From: Paracoccus tegillarcae
GTDB lineage: Bacteria > Pseudomonadota > Alphaproteobacteria > Rhodobacterales > Rhodobacteraceae
Direction: 5' to 3'
Assembly: GCF_002847305.1 (NCBI RefSeq)
Contig: NZ_CP025408.1
Location: 852,001-916,000 of the forward strand
DNA: 64,000 nt
In this document: piece by piece, positions 55,535 to 63,062 of the stretch
How positions within the stretch are numbered: the stretch's first letter is position 1
Layout of the letters: each line of letters starts with the position of its first letter
The notes under the pieces: model-generated
What the model saw: only the letters and a program-made list of their open reading frames with translations
Database searches by the model: none
Told to the model about the DNA's origin: nothing
Position numbers and translations under genes: made by a program

Positions 55535-57004
55535 TTGGCAGCGTGTCGTCTGTTTTTAGTTCGTTTTTGTTTTGATGGATCCAGAGTTTTGCGATTCCTC
55601 AGTGAAGCCACGCGTCGTTCGATCCTGAACGACCCCACCGAAGGCCCTTCATCCGCCCTTGATGCACTGCAGGACCTGCTGTTCGACGGTCCGGGTGACT
55701 GTCATGTTCTGGTCGATGCCTCGCATCATCCGCAACTGGCCGATATGATCACGACAACAGCGGCGCGGGCATCCTGTCTTTACAACGGCGAGGCTGCGGC
55801 AAAATGGGGCCATGTCGCGCCATGGCTGCTGACCGTGACGCCGGACGAACAGATCCTGCGTCGGCTTTTGCGGCGCGGCAAGGCGGAATGGATGCTATGG
55901 GATCGCGCGCCTGCGGTGTTCTTGCGCAGCGCCTCGGATCACCAACAACTGGTCCAGCACTTCCGCCGTTTCGTCAAACGCCGCAACGAGGCAGGCGATT
56001 GGCTGTTCTTTCGGTTTCAGGACCCGATGGTCCTGTCCCGATACCTGACCGAGATTGCCGACTGGCCCCAGCGGCTGAACGATATCTTTCTGCCCCGGAA
56101 CGGCCAGCCGATCACGCGCATCGTCACCCCTGATCCGGCAGCCAACAGCGTCACGATCTTTGAGCCCAGACTGGATGCCAAGGAACTGCACGATCCGCCC
56201 TCGCCCGCCGCACCCGGCACTTTGACCGCGCGCGAACAGGCGATCTTTGCGGGCTCGGCGCGCGCAAAGGCCAGGCGGCAGATTGCAGACTGGCTGCTGC
56301 GTCTGGACGAGCCGCGCTTTGGCAGGATGGGGCCGGAGGCGCGGCTTGCCCTGACCGATCATGCGCTGTCCGAGGCCAGGCGTTTCAACATGCGGTTCGC
56401 CGAAGAGGTCTGCTGGCTGCTTTACGCGATGAGCTATTTCGGCAGCTGGTGTTTCCACTCGGCGCGATACGGCGATCTGATCGCAGCCGCGTCAGCCGAC
56501 GGCCAGCGCGGCCTGAAACTGTCGAAAGCCATCAGGCGGCAGGCAAAGCTGCAGTTTGGCGATGCGGGTGAATGGCAGGACGGCATTCGCCAGACCCGCG
56601 CGCGGGTGCTTGATCTCTACAAGGCGCGCGGATGGAATGGTCTTGACCGCCACGCCGCGACAGCCGTGATCCTGCCCGATGGCCGCGCCAACCCCGAGGC
56701 GGCCAGCATCGAGAAGATGTTGGACCAGCAGGACGATAGCTGCATCGCGGCAAATCTGAGGACAGAGCCCGCGCTGGCGGCGGCGCGGATCCTTGCCAAT
56801 GACCTTGGGCTGAACTTTATCAGCGATCCGCTGCGCCCCGAATTCGCCGGGATCATCGCCCGCGCCGGGTCCACCGAACAGGGCCTGCGCCAGATTTTCG
56901 AACATGCCCTCTTTGGCGAACAGCGCGAGGCCGCGAAAGGCAATGACGACGACTATTGGCAGATACCCCGCAACGCCGCGGCAGCAGAAATGACCTCATC
57001 ATGA
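55535..57004 (+). CDS. DUF4123-domain protein, type VI secretion effector adaptor
   Basis: A 489-residue protein with the DUF4123 pattern in its first half: LDALQDLLFDGPGDCHVLVDAS, ASCLYNGEAAAKWGHVAPWLLTVTP, EWMLWDRAPAVFLRS, then LVQHFRRFVKRRNEAGDWLFFRFQDPMVLSRYLTEI, the FRFxDPxVL segment being diagnostic. DUF4123 (Tap/TEC) proteins load effectors onto VgrG. The C-terminal half (about 220-489) is helical and unrecognised. The start is uncertain: TTG 55535 or TTG 55589, no ATG/GTG being suitable. Its TGA overlaps the next gene's ATG (ATGA). No VgrG, PAAR or Hcp gene is close. Confidence 0.82.
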   Translation: MAACRLFLVRFCFDGSRVLRFLSEATRRSILNDPTEGPSSALDALQDLLFDGPGDCHVLVDASHHPQLADMITTTAARASCLYNGEAAAKWGHVAPWLLTVTPDEQILRRLLRRGKAEWMLWDRAPAVFLRSASDHQQLVQHFRRFVKRRNEAGDWLFFRFQDPMVLSRYLTEIADWPQRLNDIFLPRNGQPITRIVTPDPAANSVTIFEPRLDAKELHDPPSPAAPGTLTAREQAIFAGSARAKARRQIADWLLRLDEPRFGRMGPEARLALTDHALSEARRFNMRFAEEVCWLLYAMSYFGSWCFHSARYGDLIAAASADGQRGLKLSKAIRRQAKLQFGDAGEWQDGIRQTRARVLDLYKARGWNGLDRHAATAVILPDGRANPEAASIEKMLDQQDDSCIAANLRTEPALAAARILANDLGLNFISDPLRPEFAGIIARAGSTEQGLRQIFEHALFGEQREAAKGNDDDYWQIPRNAAAAEMTSS

Positions 57005-57930
57005 GCGATACGCCCCCGAGCGCCGGTGAAGGTCTGCCCGTCCAGCCGGACCTGTCCCTGCCCTCGCAGCCAAGGATAAATCTGCCCTCCAGCCCGCCCC
57101 TGCCCGAGCTGCCCGAAGATCCGCCAGCCACATCGCTGGCCGATTGCGCGCCCTGTTGCGGGTTTTCGGCGTCCACGAGGTTCAGTTCGATCGCCGATGA
57201 TGTCTATTTCTCGAACCCGATCGACTATTGGGCGATGGAAAACAGAGGTCATATCAGCGTCGCGGAACCCGCCGCCCCCAATGCTGTGGTCGTCAAGAAA
57301 ACCGTCAGTCTGACCTATCAGATGGGGGCAAATGCGACCGATCATAGTGCGAGGATACTGACAGAACTGTCGGATGCTTTCAGTGAATGGGAACGCGTCG
57401 CGTCCTCTGCGCGCGTTCGCGTGAAAATGATTGGTTGCCCGGACAAGGATCTGCGCATCCTGCTGCAACACGAGATCGTTCCAAGTGGTGGTGACATCAT
57501 TATTCGCGTCGACAACACGCCCGTTCCGCCAGATCCGAACGACGAACTTCGAAGCTATGTCGATGGGGGGACGGATATGACCCACTATCTGAACGGCGGC
57601 GACAGCTGGGTCATGGTGCACGAGATCGGTCATACGATCGGGTTGGGCGATGAATACCTTTATGAAAGCCCATCGACGACAGAGCCGGTGATCACCGTTT
57701 ACGGGCATGATATGAATGATTTTGTCCTCACCATACCTTATGCTGGACAACATCCTGTCGATCCTGCCGCGCCTGCGGGAAAAGCGCCTTTGCATTTCTT
57801 TGAAAACCCGACAGTGATGGGCCAATACGGAAACATGACCTTTCGGACATACATGTATTACTGGGTCGCTTATGAAACCTCGCAGGCTTTGGCCTCTGAC
57901 GGCCGATTGAACGGTGTCTATATTGTTTAA
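57001..57930 (+). CDS. Metzincin-like zinc metalloprotease, candidate type VI effector
   Basis: A 309-residue protein without signal peptide. Residues 1-45 are Pro-rich and likely disordered, followed by a Cys cluster (Cys49, Cys52, Cys53 in ADCAPCCGF). The catalytic motif HEIGHTIGLGDEY puts His207, Glu208, His211 and Asp217 in a HExxHxxGxxD array; VMGQ with Met273 resembles a metzincin Met-turn. The mid-region (KTVSLTYQM, HSARILTELSDAFSEW, VRVKMIG) looks like the fold before the zinc helix. It is joined to the DUF4123 gene by an ATGA overlap and to an exported small protein, giving the adaptor-effector-immunity order. Target is inferred to be periplasmic. Confidence 0.78.
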   Translation: MSDTPPSAGEGLPVQPDLSLPSQPRINLPSSPPLPELPEDPPATSLADCAPCCGFSASTRFSSIADDVYFSNPIDYWAMENRGHISVAEPAAPNAVVVKKTVSLTYQMGANATDHSARILTELSDAFSEWERVASSARVRVKMIGCPDKDLRILLQHEIVPSGGDIIIRVDNTPVPPDPNDELRSYVDGGTDMTHYLNGGDSWVMVHEIGHTIGLGDEYLYESPSTTEPVITVYGHDMNDFVLTIPYAGQHPVDPAAPAGKAPLHFFENPTVMGQYGNMTFRTYMYYWVAYETSQALASDGRLNGVYIV

Positions 57931-58540
57931 GATCAAAATCGCGGCGTTGCTGTACTTCATCGCCATGTCTCAATCGGGAGAAGCGAGCATGTTCGCAGAT
58001 TGCAAGGTGGCGCCCCAGGTCATGGCGCGGCAAGAACAGGCCGGGCTGCGGTTCGAACTGGTTTCCGTCCCGCGTGTCTGCGTCGATGACAGCGACCCAA
58101 GCGATATCTATGAGCAGGCCGCGACACTGCGCGTCACCAATGCCTCAAGTTCCGCCCAAAGCCTGTCTTTCAAAGGTGGCTCTGCCGGTCATTTCACCTT
58201 TGGTGTCTCGGGCTATGCCCCCGCCGAGTTGCCCGAGCGCGTTGCAAATATCTCGTACGGACCGCTGAACCCGTCCAAACGCACGCAAGAGCGGCTGGAC
58301 CTTGATCCCGGCCAAAGCGGTATCATCACCGGGCGCAGCACCTATATCCTGAAAATCATCGACGCCGCGCGGCGCGACATGGCTGCATTGGGGCAACCGC
58401 GCGATGACAGCGATGTCGTGGATTACCGGGTGGATTACGGCTATCGGGTGCAAAACCGCGATGGCCAAAGCGTCGAGGGCGCGTTTTCGCAGCCGCTTGC
58501 GATCTGGATTAAACGCCGACCACCTGCGCGGCAGGACTGA
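57914..58540 (+). CDS. Exported protein, candidate immunity to the metalloprotease
   Basis: A 208-residue protein from GTG 57914, which overlaps the last 17 bases of the protease gene. The N-terminus (KIKIAALLYFIAMSQSGEAS) is a signal peptide, so the protein acts in the periplasm; starting at ATG 57965 would lose it. The mature part has beta-rich segments (ATLRVTNASSSAQSLSFKGG, GRSTYILKIID, VVDYRVDYGYRVQNRDG), two cysteines close to the N-terminus (DCKVAPQ, RVCVDD) and no recognised family. Its place directly after a HExxH effector is typical for an immunity gene. The role rests on context alone. Confidence 0.65.
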   Translation: MSILFKIKIAALLYFIAMSQSGEASMFADCKVAPQVMARQEQAGLRFELVSVPRVCVDDSDPSDIYEQAATLRVTNASSSAQSLSFKGGSAGHFTFGVSGYAPAELPERVANISYGPLNPSKRTQERLDLDPGQSGIITGRSTYILKIIDAARRDMAALGQPRDDSDVVDYRVDYGYRVQNRDGQSVEGAFSQPLAIWIKRRPPARQD

Positions 58541-58597
58541 TCCCGGCGGTCGCCGCGGCCTCTGGCGCCCGCTGCATTTGCAGCTTATGCAAATCAC

Positions 58598-59533
58598 ATG
58601 AAAGCGATCCCCGATCCCAACAGTGATTCGCCGCGCGGACTGGCCTTTGCCATCGGCGCCTATGTGCTGTGGGGCTTTCTGCCGATCTATATGAAGTCGC
58701 TGGCGGCGCTTGGCCCGTTCGAGATCATCGCCCATCGGATCATCTGGTCGCTGCCGGTCGCTGCCGTCGTGCTGCTATGGCAGCACCGCAGCGCCGAGGT
58801 GCTGACCGCGTTGCGCACGCCGCGCCTCTTGGCAATGGCTGCGCTGACCGCCTGCCTGATCACCGCCAACTGGCTGATCTATGTCTGGGCCGTCATCAAT
58901 GACCGGGCGATCGAGGCCGCCCTGGGCTATTACATCAACCCGCTGTTCAGCATCTTTCTGGGCGCGGTTTTGCTGGGCGAACGGCTGAACCGCATGCAAA
59001 AACTGGCGGTCGCGCTGGCCGCGCTGGCAGTGATCATCCTGACGCTGGATGCCGGCAAGCTGCCGCTGGTGGCAATTGGCCTGACCTTTTCCTGGGGCAT
59101 CTACGCCTATTGCAAGAAAAGCCTGCCGCTTGGGCCGAACCAGGGCTTTACCCTTGAAGTGCTGATGCTGACGCCGCTTGCGCTTGGCTATGTCATCTGG
59201 CTGCAAGCGTCGGGCCAAGGCCACTTTACCGAAAGCAGCACCACCATGCTGTTGCTGCTGGGCTGCGGTCCGGTCACGGCAATCCCGCTGATGCTGTATG
59301 CCAACGGGGCCAAGCTGGTGCGCCTGTCGACCATCGGCGTGCTGCAATATATCGCGCCGACCATGATCTTTCTGACAGCGGTCTTTGTCTTTGGAGAGCC
59401 CTTCGGCGGCGCCCAACTGATCGCCTTTCCGCTGATCTGGATGGCGTTGATCATCTATTCGATCACCCTCATCCGCGAGGCCGGCCGCCGCCGCAAAAGC
59501 CGCCGGGATCTGGCCAGCCATCGCGCGCAATAG
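58598..59533 (+). CDS. rarD: EamA-family transporter RarD
   Basis: A ten-helix inner-membrane protein, 311 residues, of the RarD branch: GLAFAIGAYVLWGFLPIYMKSL at the start, AHRIIWSLPVAAVVL, NWLIYVWAVINDRAIEAALGYYINPL, and QYIAPTMIFLTAVFVFGEPF are the typical segments. Its substrate is not established (chloramphenicol-sensitivity link in some bacteria). It starts 57 bases after the candidate immunity gene and converges with ade (stops 7 bases apart). Confidence 0.92.
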   Translation: MKAIPDPNSDSPRGLAFAIGAYVLWGFLPIYMKSLAALGPFEIIAHRIIWSLPVAAVVLLWQHRSAEVLTALRTPRLLAMAALTACLITANWLIYVWAVINDRAIEAALGYYINPLFSIFLGAVLLGERLNRMQKLAVALAALAVIILTLDAGKLPLVAIGLTFSWGIYAYCKKSLPLGPNQGFTLEVLMLTPLALGYVIWLQASGQGHFTESSTTMLLLLGCGPVTAIPLMLYANGAKLVRLSTIGVLQYIAPTMIFLTAVFVFGEPFGGAQLIAFPLIWMALIIYSITLIREAGRRRKSRRDLASHRAQ

Positions 59534-59540
59534 CGGCGCG

Positions 59541-61322
59541 TCAGACGATCAGATCGAGCTGTTCAAAGCGCGTCACATCGATGATGCCCTTGTCCGATAT
59601 CCGCAATTCCGGGATCACCACCAGCGCCAGCAGCGAATGCTGCATATAGGCGTTGTTCATGCCGTTGCCGCACTGGCCGATCGCATCCATCACCGCCAGC
59701 GTGTCACGGGCGACCTCGGGTGCGGGCTGGTCTGACATCAACCCGGCAATCGGCAGCGCCACGGTGGCCAGTTCATCGCCGTCGCGAAACACGGTCACCC
59801 CGCCGCCGATCTGCGCCAGATGCGCCGTCGCCGACGCCATGCAATCGCGACAGGTGCCCACCACGATCATGTGGTGGCTGTCATGCGCCACGGTCGAGGC
59901 CACCGCCATCCGCCCCTGATAGCCAAAACCGCTGACAAACCCGTTCACCACGCCGCCCGTGCCGCGATGGCGTTCGACCAGCGCGATATGGCAGACCTCG
60001 CCCTCGGGTTCGATCATGCCGTCGCGCACCGGCAGATCCGCCGTCAGGGCTCGGGTCGGGGCCTGGTTCTCGACCACACCGATAACCCGGACTGTGGCGT
60101 TGTTCGCCCCGTCGGGCGCGGTCACGGCAAAATCGTCGGCCGCCAGTTCACGGCCCAGATGAACCGAGGCGCGGCTGTCCTGCGGCCAGTCGATCAGCGG
60201 GCAGTCGACCAGCAATTCGCCGTCTTTTGCCACGACCTGTCCCTGCGCGATCACCAGTTCGACCGGCAAGTCCGTCAGATCCGAGGTCAGGATCACATCG
60301 GCCCGCCGCCCCGGCGTCAGGCTGCCCAATTCGCGCTCCAGCCCGAAATGCGTGGCGGTGTTCAGCGTGGCCATCTGGATCGCCACCACCGGATCGCAGC
60401 CGCATTCAATCGCATGACGGATGACCCGGTTCATGTGACCGTCATTGACCAATGTGCCGGAATGGCTGTCATCGGTGCACAGGATGAAACCGCGCGGGTC
60501 CAGCCCCTTTTCGGTGATCGCGGTGATCTGCGCTTCGACGTCATACCAGGCGCTGCCAAGCCGCATCATCGTCGACATGCCCTGCCGGGCGCGGGCGATG
60601 CCCTGCGCCTCTGTCGTCGTTTCGTGATCATCCGCCGCGCCACCCGCGACATAGGCGGCAAAGGGTCGGCCCAGATCGGGACTGGCGTAGTGACCGCCAA
60701 CCGTCTTGCCCGCGGCCCGCGTGGCGGCGATCTCGGCCAGCATCTGGCGGTCGCCCGCGGCCACGCCGGGAAAATTCATCATCTCGCCCAGCCCGATGGT
60801 GCCGTCCCAGCCCATTGCCTCGGCAACCTCGTCTTCGGTGATCTCATGGCCGGTGGTTTCCAGACCCGGCGCCGAGGGCGCGCAGGATGGCATCTGCGTG
60901 AACATGCTGATCGGCTGGATCACGGATTCGTCGCGCATCAGGCGCACACCGCGCAGGCCAAAGACATTGGCGATCTCATGGGGATCGTGAAAGATCGTCG
61001 TGGTCCCGTGCGGAATGACCGCAGCGGCGAAACCGGCTGGCGTCAGCATTCCCGATTCGACATGCATATGCGCATCACAAAAGCCCGGCAGCATATAGCG
61101 CCCCTGCGCCTCGATCACCTGGGTATCGGGGCCGATATTGGCGCTGGCATCCTCGATCACGCAGGCGATGCGGCCATCGGCAATGGCGAGATCGCGCCCC
61201 TCGATCACCTCGCGCGTGTGGACATTGACCCATACCCCACCGCGAATGACCAGATCGGCGGGCGCGCGACCTGCGGCGACTTCGACCAGACGTGCCTGAG
61301 CCTTGATCCAGGGTAACAACAT
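59541..61322 (-). CDS. ade: Adenine deaminase
   Basis: Converts adenine to hypoxanthine and ammonia using Fe/Mn in an amidohydrolase barrel. ATG 61322 (GGAGG upstream) gives 593 residues, as usual. N-terminal VIRGGVWVNVHTREVIEG, metal motif DAHMHVESGML, then HGTTTIFHDPHEIANVFG, and LCTDDSH as the late Asp/His site; the C-terminal QCGNGMNNAYMQHSLLAL is also characteristic. Paired with amn at 18-19.6 kb this completes an AMP to adenine to hypoxanthine salvage path. Divergent from recO across about 70 bases. Confidence 0.95.
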   Translation of the reverse strand: MLLPWIKAQARLVEVAAGRAPADLVIRGGVWVNVHTREVIEGRDLAIADGRIACVIEDASANIGPDTQVIEAQGRYMLPGFCDAHMHVESGMLTPAGFAAAVIPHGTTTIFHDPHEIANVFGLRGVRLMRDESVIQPISMFTQMPSCAPSAPGLETTGHEITEDEVAEAMGWDGTIGLGEMMNFPGVAAGDRQMLAEIAATRAAGKTVGGHYASPDLGRPFAAYVAGGAADDHETTTEAQGIARARQGMSTMMRLGSAWYDVEAQITAITEKGLDPRGFILCTDDSHSGTLVNDGHMNRVIRHAIECGCDPVVAIQMATLNTATHFGLERELGSLTPGRRADVILTSDLTDLPVELVIAQGQVVAKDGELLVDCPLIDWPQDSRASVHLGRELAADDFAVTAPDGANNATVRVIGVVENQAPTRALTADLPVRDGMIEPEGEVCHIALVERHRGTGGVVNGFVSGFGYQGRMAVASTVAHDSHHMIVVGTCRDCMASATAHLAQIGGGVTVFRDGDELATVALPIAGLMSDQPAPEVARDTLAVMDAIGQCGNGMNNAYMQHSLLALVVIPELRISDKGIIDVTRFEQLDLIV

Positions 61323-61391
61323 GCGCGAACCTCCTTTGCGTTCGGGATAGAATGCGGCAGGCTGCGGGCCAAGGAAAGAGGGTGAACCGGG

Positions 61392-62108
61392 ATGGAGTGG
61401 CAGGCCGACGGTACGGTGATCGCGCGGCGGGCACATGGCGAGAATGCGGTCATCATCGAGGTGATGACGACCGAATATGGCCGCCATGCCGGGCTGGTGC
61501 CGGGGGGCGCCTCGCGCAAGCGCGCCGCCATGCTGCAACCGGGGACCCGGCTATCGCTGCGCTGGCGGGCGCGGCTGGACGATCAGCTGGGCACCTTTAC
61601 GGTCGAGCCGGATCAGGCACGGCCCGGACTGCTGGCCGATCCGCTGGCGCTGGCCGGGCTGAACGCGGTCTGCGCGCTGCTGGCCTATGCCCTGCCCGAA
61701 CGCGACCCCCATCCCCGGCTTGCCGTTTCGACCGAGGCATTACTGGACCGGATGGACACCGAGACGGGTTGGGCCGAGGATTATCTGCGGTGGGAAATGC
61801 AGTTGCTGGACGAGATGGGCTTTGGCCTCGATCTGTCCGATTGCGCAGTGACGGGCGCGCACGAGGGGTTGGCCTATGTCAGCCCGCGTACAGGCCGGGC
61901 GGTCAGTCGCGCCGGTGCCGGGCAATGGGCGGACCGGCTGCTGCCCTTGCCTGCGCTGCTGGGCGGCGCTGGCGACAATCGCGGCGACGGCATTGCCGAG
62001 GGTCTGGCGATCACCGGGCATTTTCTGGACACAAGGCTGGCACAAGAGCTGGTCGGCAAGCCTCTGCCAGCCGCCCGCGCGCGCTTGCTGCGGCGGCTGG
62101 AAGCTTAG
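61392..62108 (+). CDS. recO: DNA repair protein RecO
   Basis: Recombination mediator that, with RecR, loads RecA onto SSB-coated DNA. 238 residues: N-terminal OB fold (MEWQADGTVIARRAHGENAVI, VMTTEYGRHAGLVPGGASRKRA), helical C-terminal part (LRWEMQLLDEMGFGLDLSDC). The zinc-binding cysteines of some homologues are largely missing, as is common in alphaproteobacteria. It usually lies next to era; here the effector module, rarD and ade lie between. Confidence 0.93.
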   Translation: MEWQADGTVIARRAHGENAVIIEVMTTEYGRHAGLVPGGASRKRAAMLQPGTRLSLRWRARLDDQLGTFTVEPDQARPGLLADPLALAGLNAVCALLAYALPERDPHPRLAVSTEALLDRMDTETGWAEDYLRWEMQLLDEMGFGLDLSDCAVTGAHEGLAYVSPRTGRAVSRAGAGQWADRLLPLPALLGGAGDNRGDGIAEGLAITGHFLDTRLAQELVGKPLPAARARLLRRLEA

Positions 62109-62120
62109 TGTTGCCAGAGA

Positions 62121-62555
62121 CTATTCGCCGCCCGGATGATCGGTTTCCGGGGCATGCGGCTCGAATACCAGTTCGGGGCCGGCGCCGGTGATCGTCAGGC
62201 GGTCATTGCTGAACGAGGCCGCATCAGCAGCCGTCAGCGCATCGAAAAAGGCCTGATCGCGCTGCATCCGGTCACCGATACAGGCGCGGCGCGTCACCGC
62301 AAGTGGCCCGATCTGCAACGCGGGCAGCACACCTGACTGCGAACCGCTATAGCGATTGCAGAACCCACCGCCGGCCACTTGGCCATCCTGCAGCAGCATG
62401 GTGACGTGATAGCTTTCGACATCGTCGCCGCCGATGCTGAGCAGTTGATAATCGCCCAAAGGCGGTGCGTTGCCTGATGCGGTCACAGGGGCCTCGCAAC
62501 CCGCCAGAATCGCCAGGCCAATGACGGCTGCGCCGATTTTTGCATAGCGCGCCAT
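62121..62555 (-). CDS. META/HslJ-like lipoprotein (second of a tandem pair)
   Basis: From ATG 62555, 144 residues, one base after the stop of the related gene upstream. A lipobox LAGC (LAILAGCEAPV) marks lipid anchoring. The mature part resembles a META domain: GDYQLLSIGGDD, GQVAGGGFCNRYSGS (GGGxCNxY), LAVTRRAC, and RMQRDQAFFDAL. The function of META proteins is mostly unknown (HslJ links to heat and antibiotic tolerance in E. coli). It shares overall layout with the next entry. Confidence 0.8.
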   Translation of the reverse strand: MARYAKIGAAVIGLAILAGCEAPVTASGNAPPLGDYQLLSIGGDDVESYHVTMLLQDGQVAGGGFCNRYSGSQSGVLPALQIGPLAVTRRACIGDRMQRDQAFFDALTAADAASFSNDRLTITGAGPELVFEPHAPETDHPGGE

Positions 62556-62556
62556 C

Positions 62557-62964
62557 TTACAGCGGGCGCCCGGGTTCAAACTGCATGTAGGTCGGGCCCT
62601 TCACCAGCAGCACGCCGCCGCTGTAATCCGCGCTGGTCGCCTGACGCATTGCGTTGAAGAAACGCTGTTCCAGAGCCGATTCATTGCACGGCGCCGCGGT
62701 CGGCACGAAACTCGACACCTGAATGGCCGGCAGCGTGGCCGCGTTGGTCGCGGTAAAGCTGTTGCAGGGTCCGCTGCCGATGATCTGGTTTTCGGTAAAG
62801 CGAATCGCCATGTTCCGCTCGGGCGCGGCATCCTGACCGATGCCGACCATGTAATAGCTTTCCAGCGGCACATTGCCTTCGACAGTGGCGTTGGCAGTGG
62901 CGGCAGGTTCGCAGGCGGCAAGGCCCAAAAGAGCGGTCGCGGCAATAGCGGCAGGGCGGATCAT
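62557..62964 (-). CDS. META-like lipoprotein (first of a tandem pair)
   Basis: A 135-residue protein with a lipoprotein signal (LLGLAACEPA, Cys at about 18) and a shortened META-like domain: ESYYMVGIGQD, ENQIIGSGPCNSFTATN (GSGxCNxF), PTAAPCNESALEQRFFNAM. It aligns in order with the downstream protein, so the pair likely arose by duplication, but the sequences have diverged widely. Confidence 0.75.
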   Translation of the reverse strand: MIRPAAIAATALLGLAACEPAATANATVEGNVPLESYYMVGIGQDAAPERNMAIRFTENQIIGSGPCNSFTATNAATLPAIQVSSFVPTAAPCNESALEQRFFNAMRQATSADYSGGVLLVKGPTYMQFEPGRPL

Positions 62965-63062
62965 GGCAGTGTCCTCGTTCAGGCGTAACTTTTGTGACGA
63001 TGCAACGTCTTACACGGAAAAACGTTCCATGACAGCCCTGATCGCGCAGCCGTGTCCGATCG

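Noticed and set aside
55535..58540. Module considered as an integrated phage or insertion sequence
   Set aside because: No integrase, transposase, terminal repeats or phage structural genes were recognised; DUF4123 and the HExxH protein explain it better.
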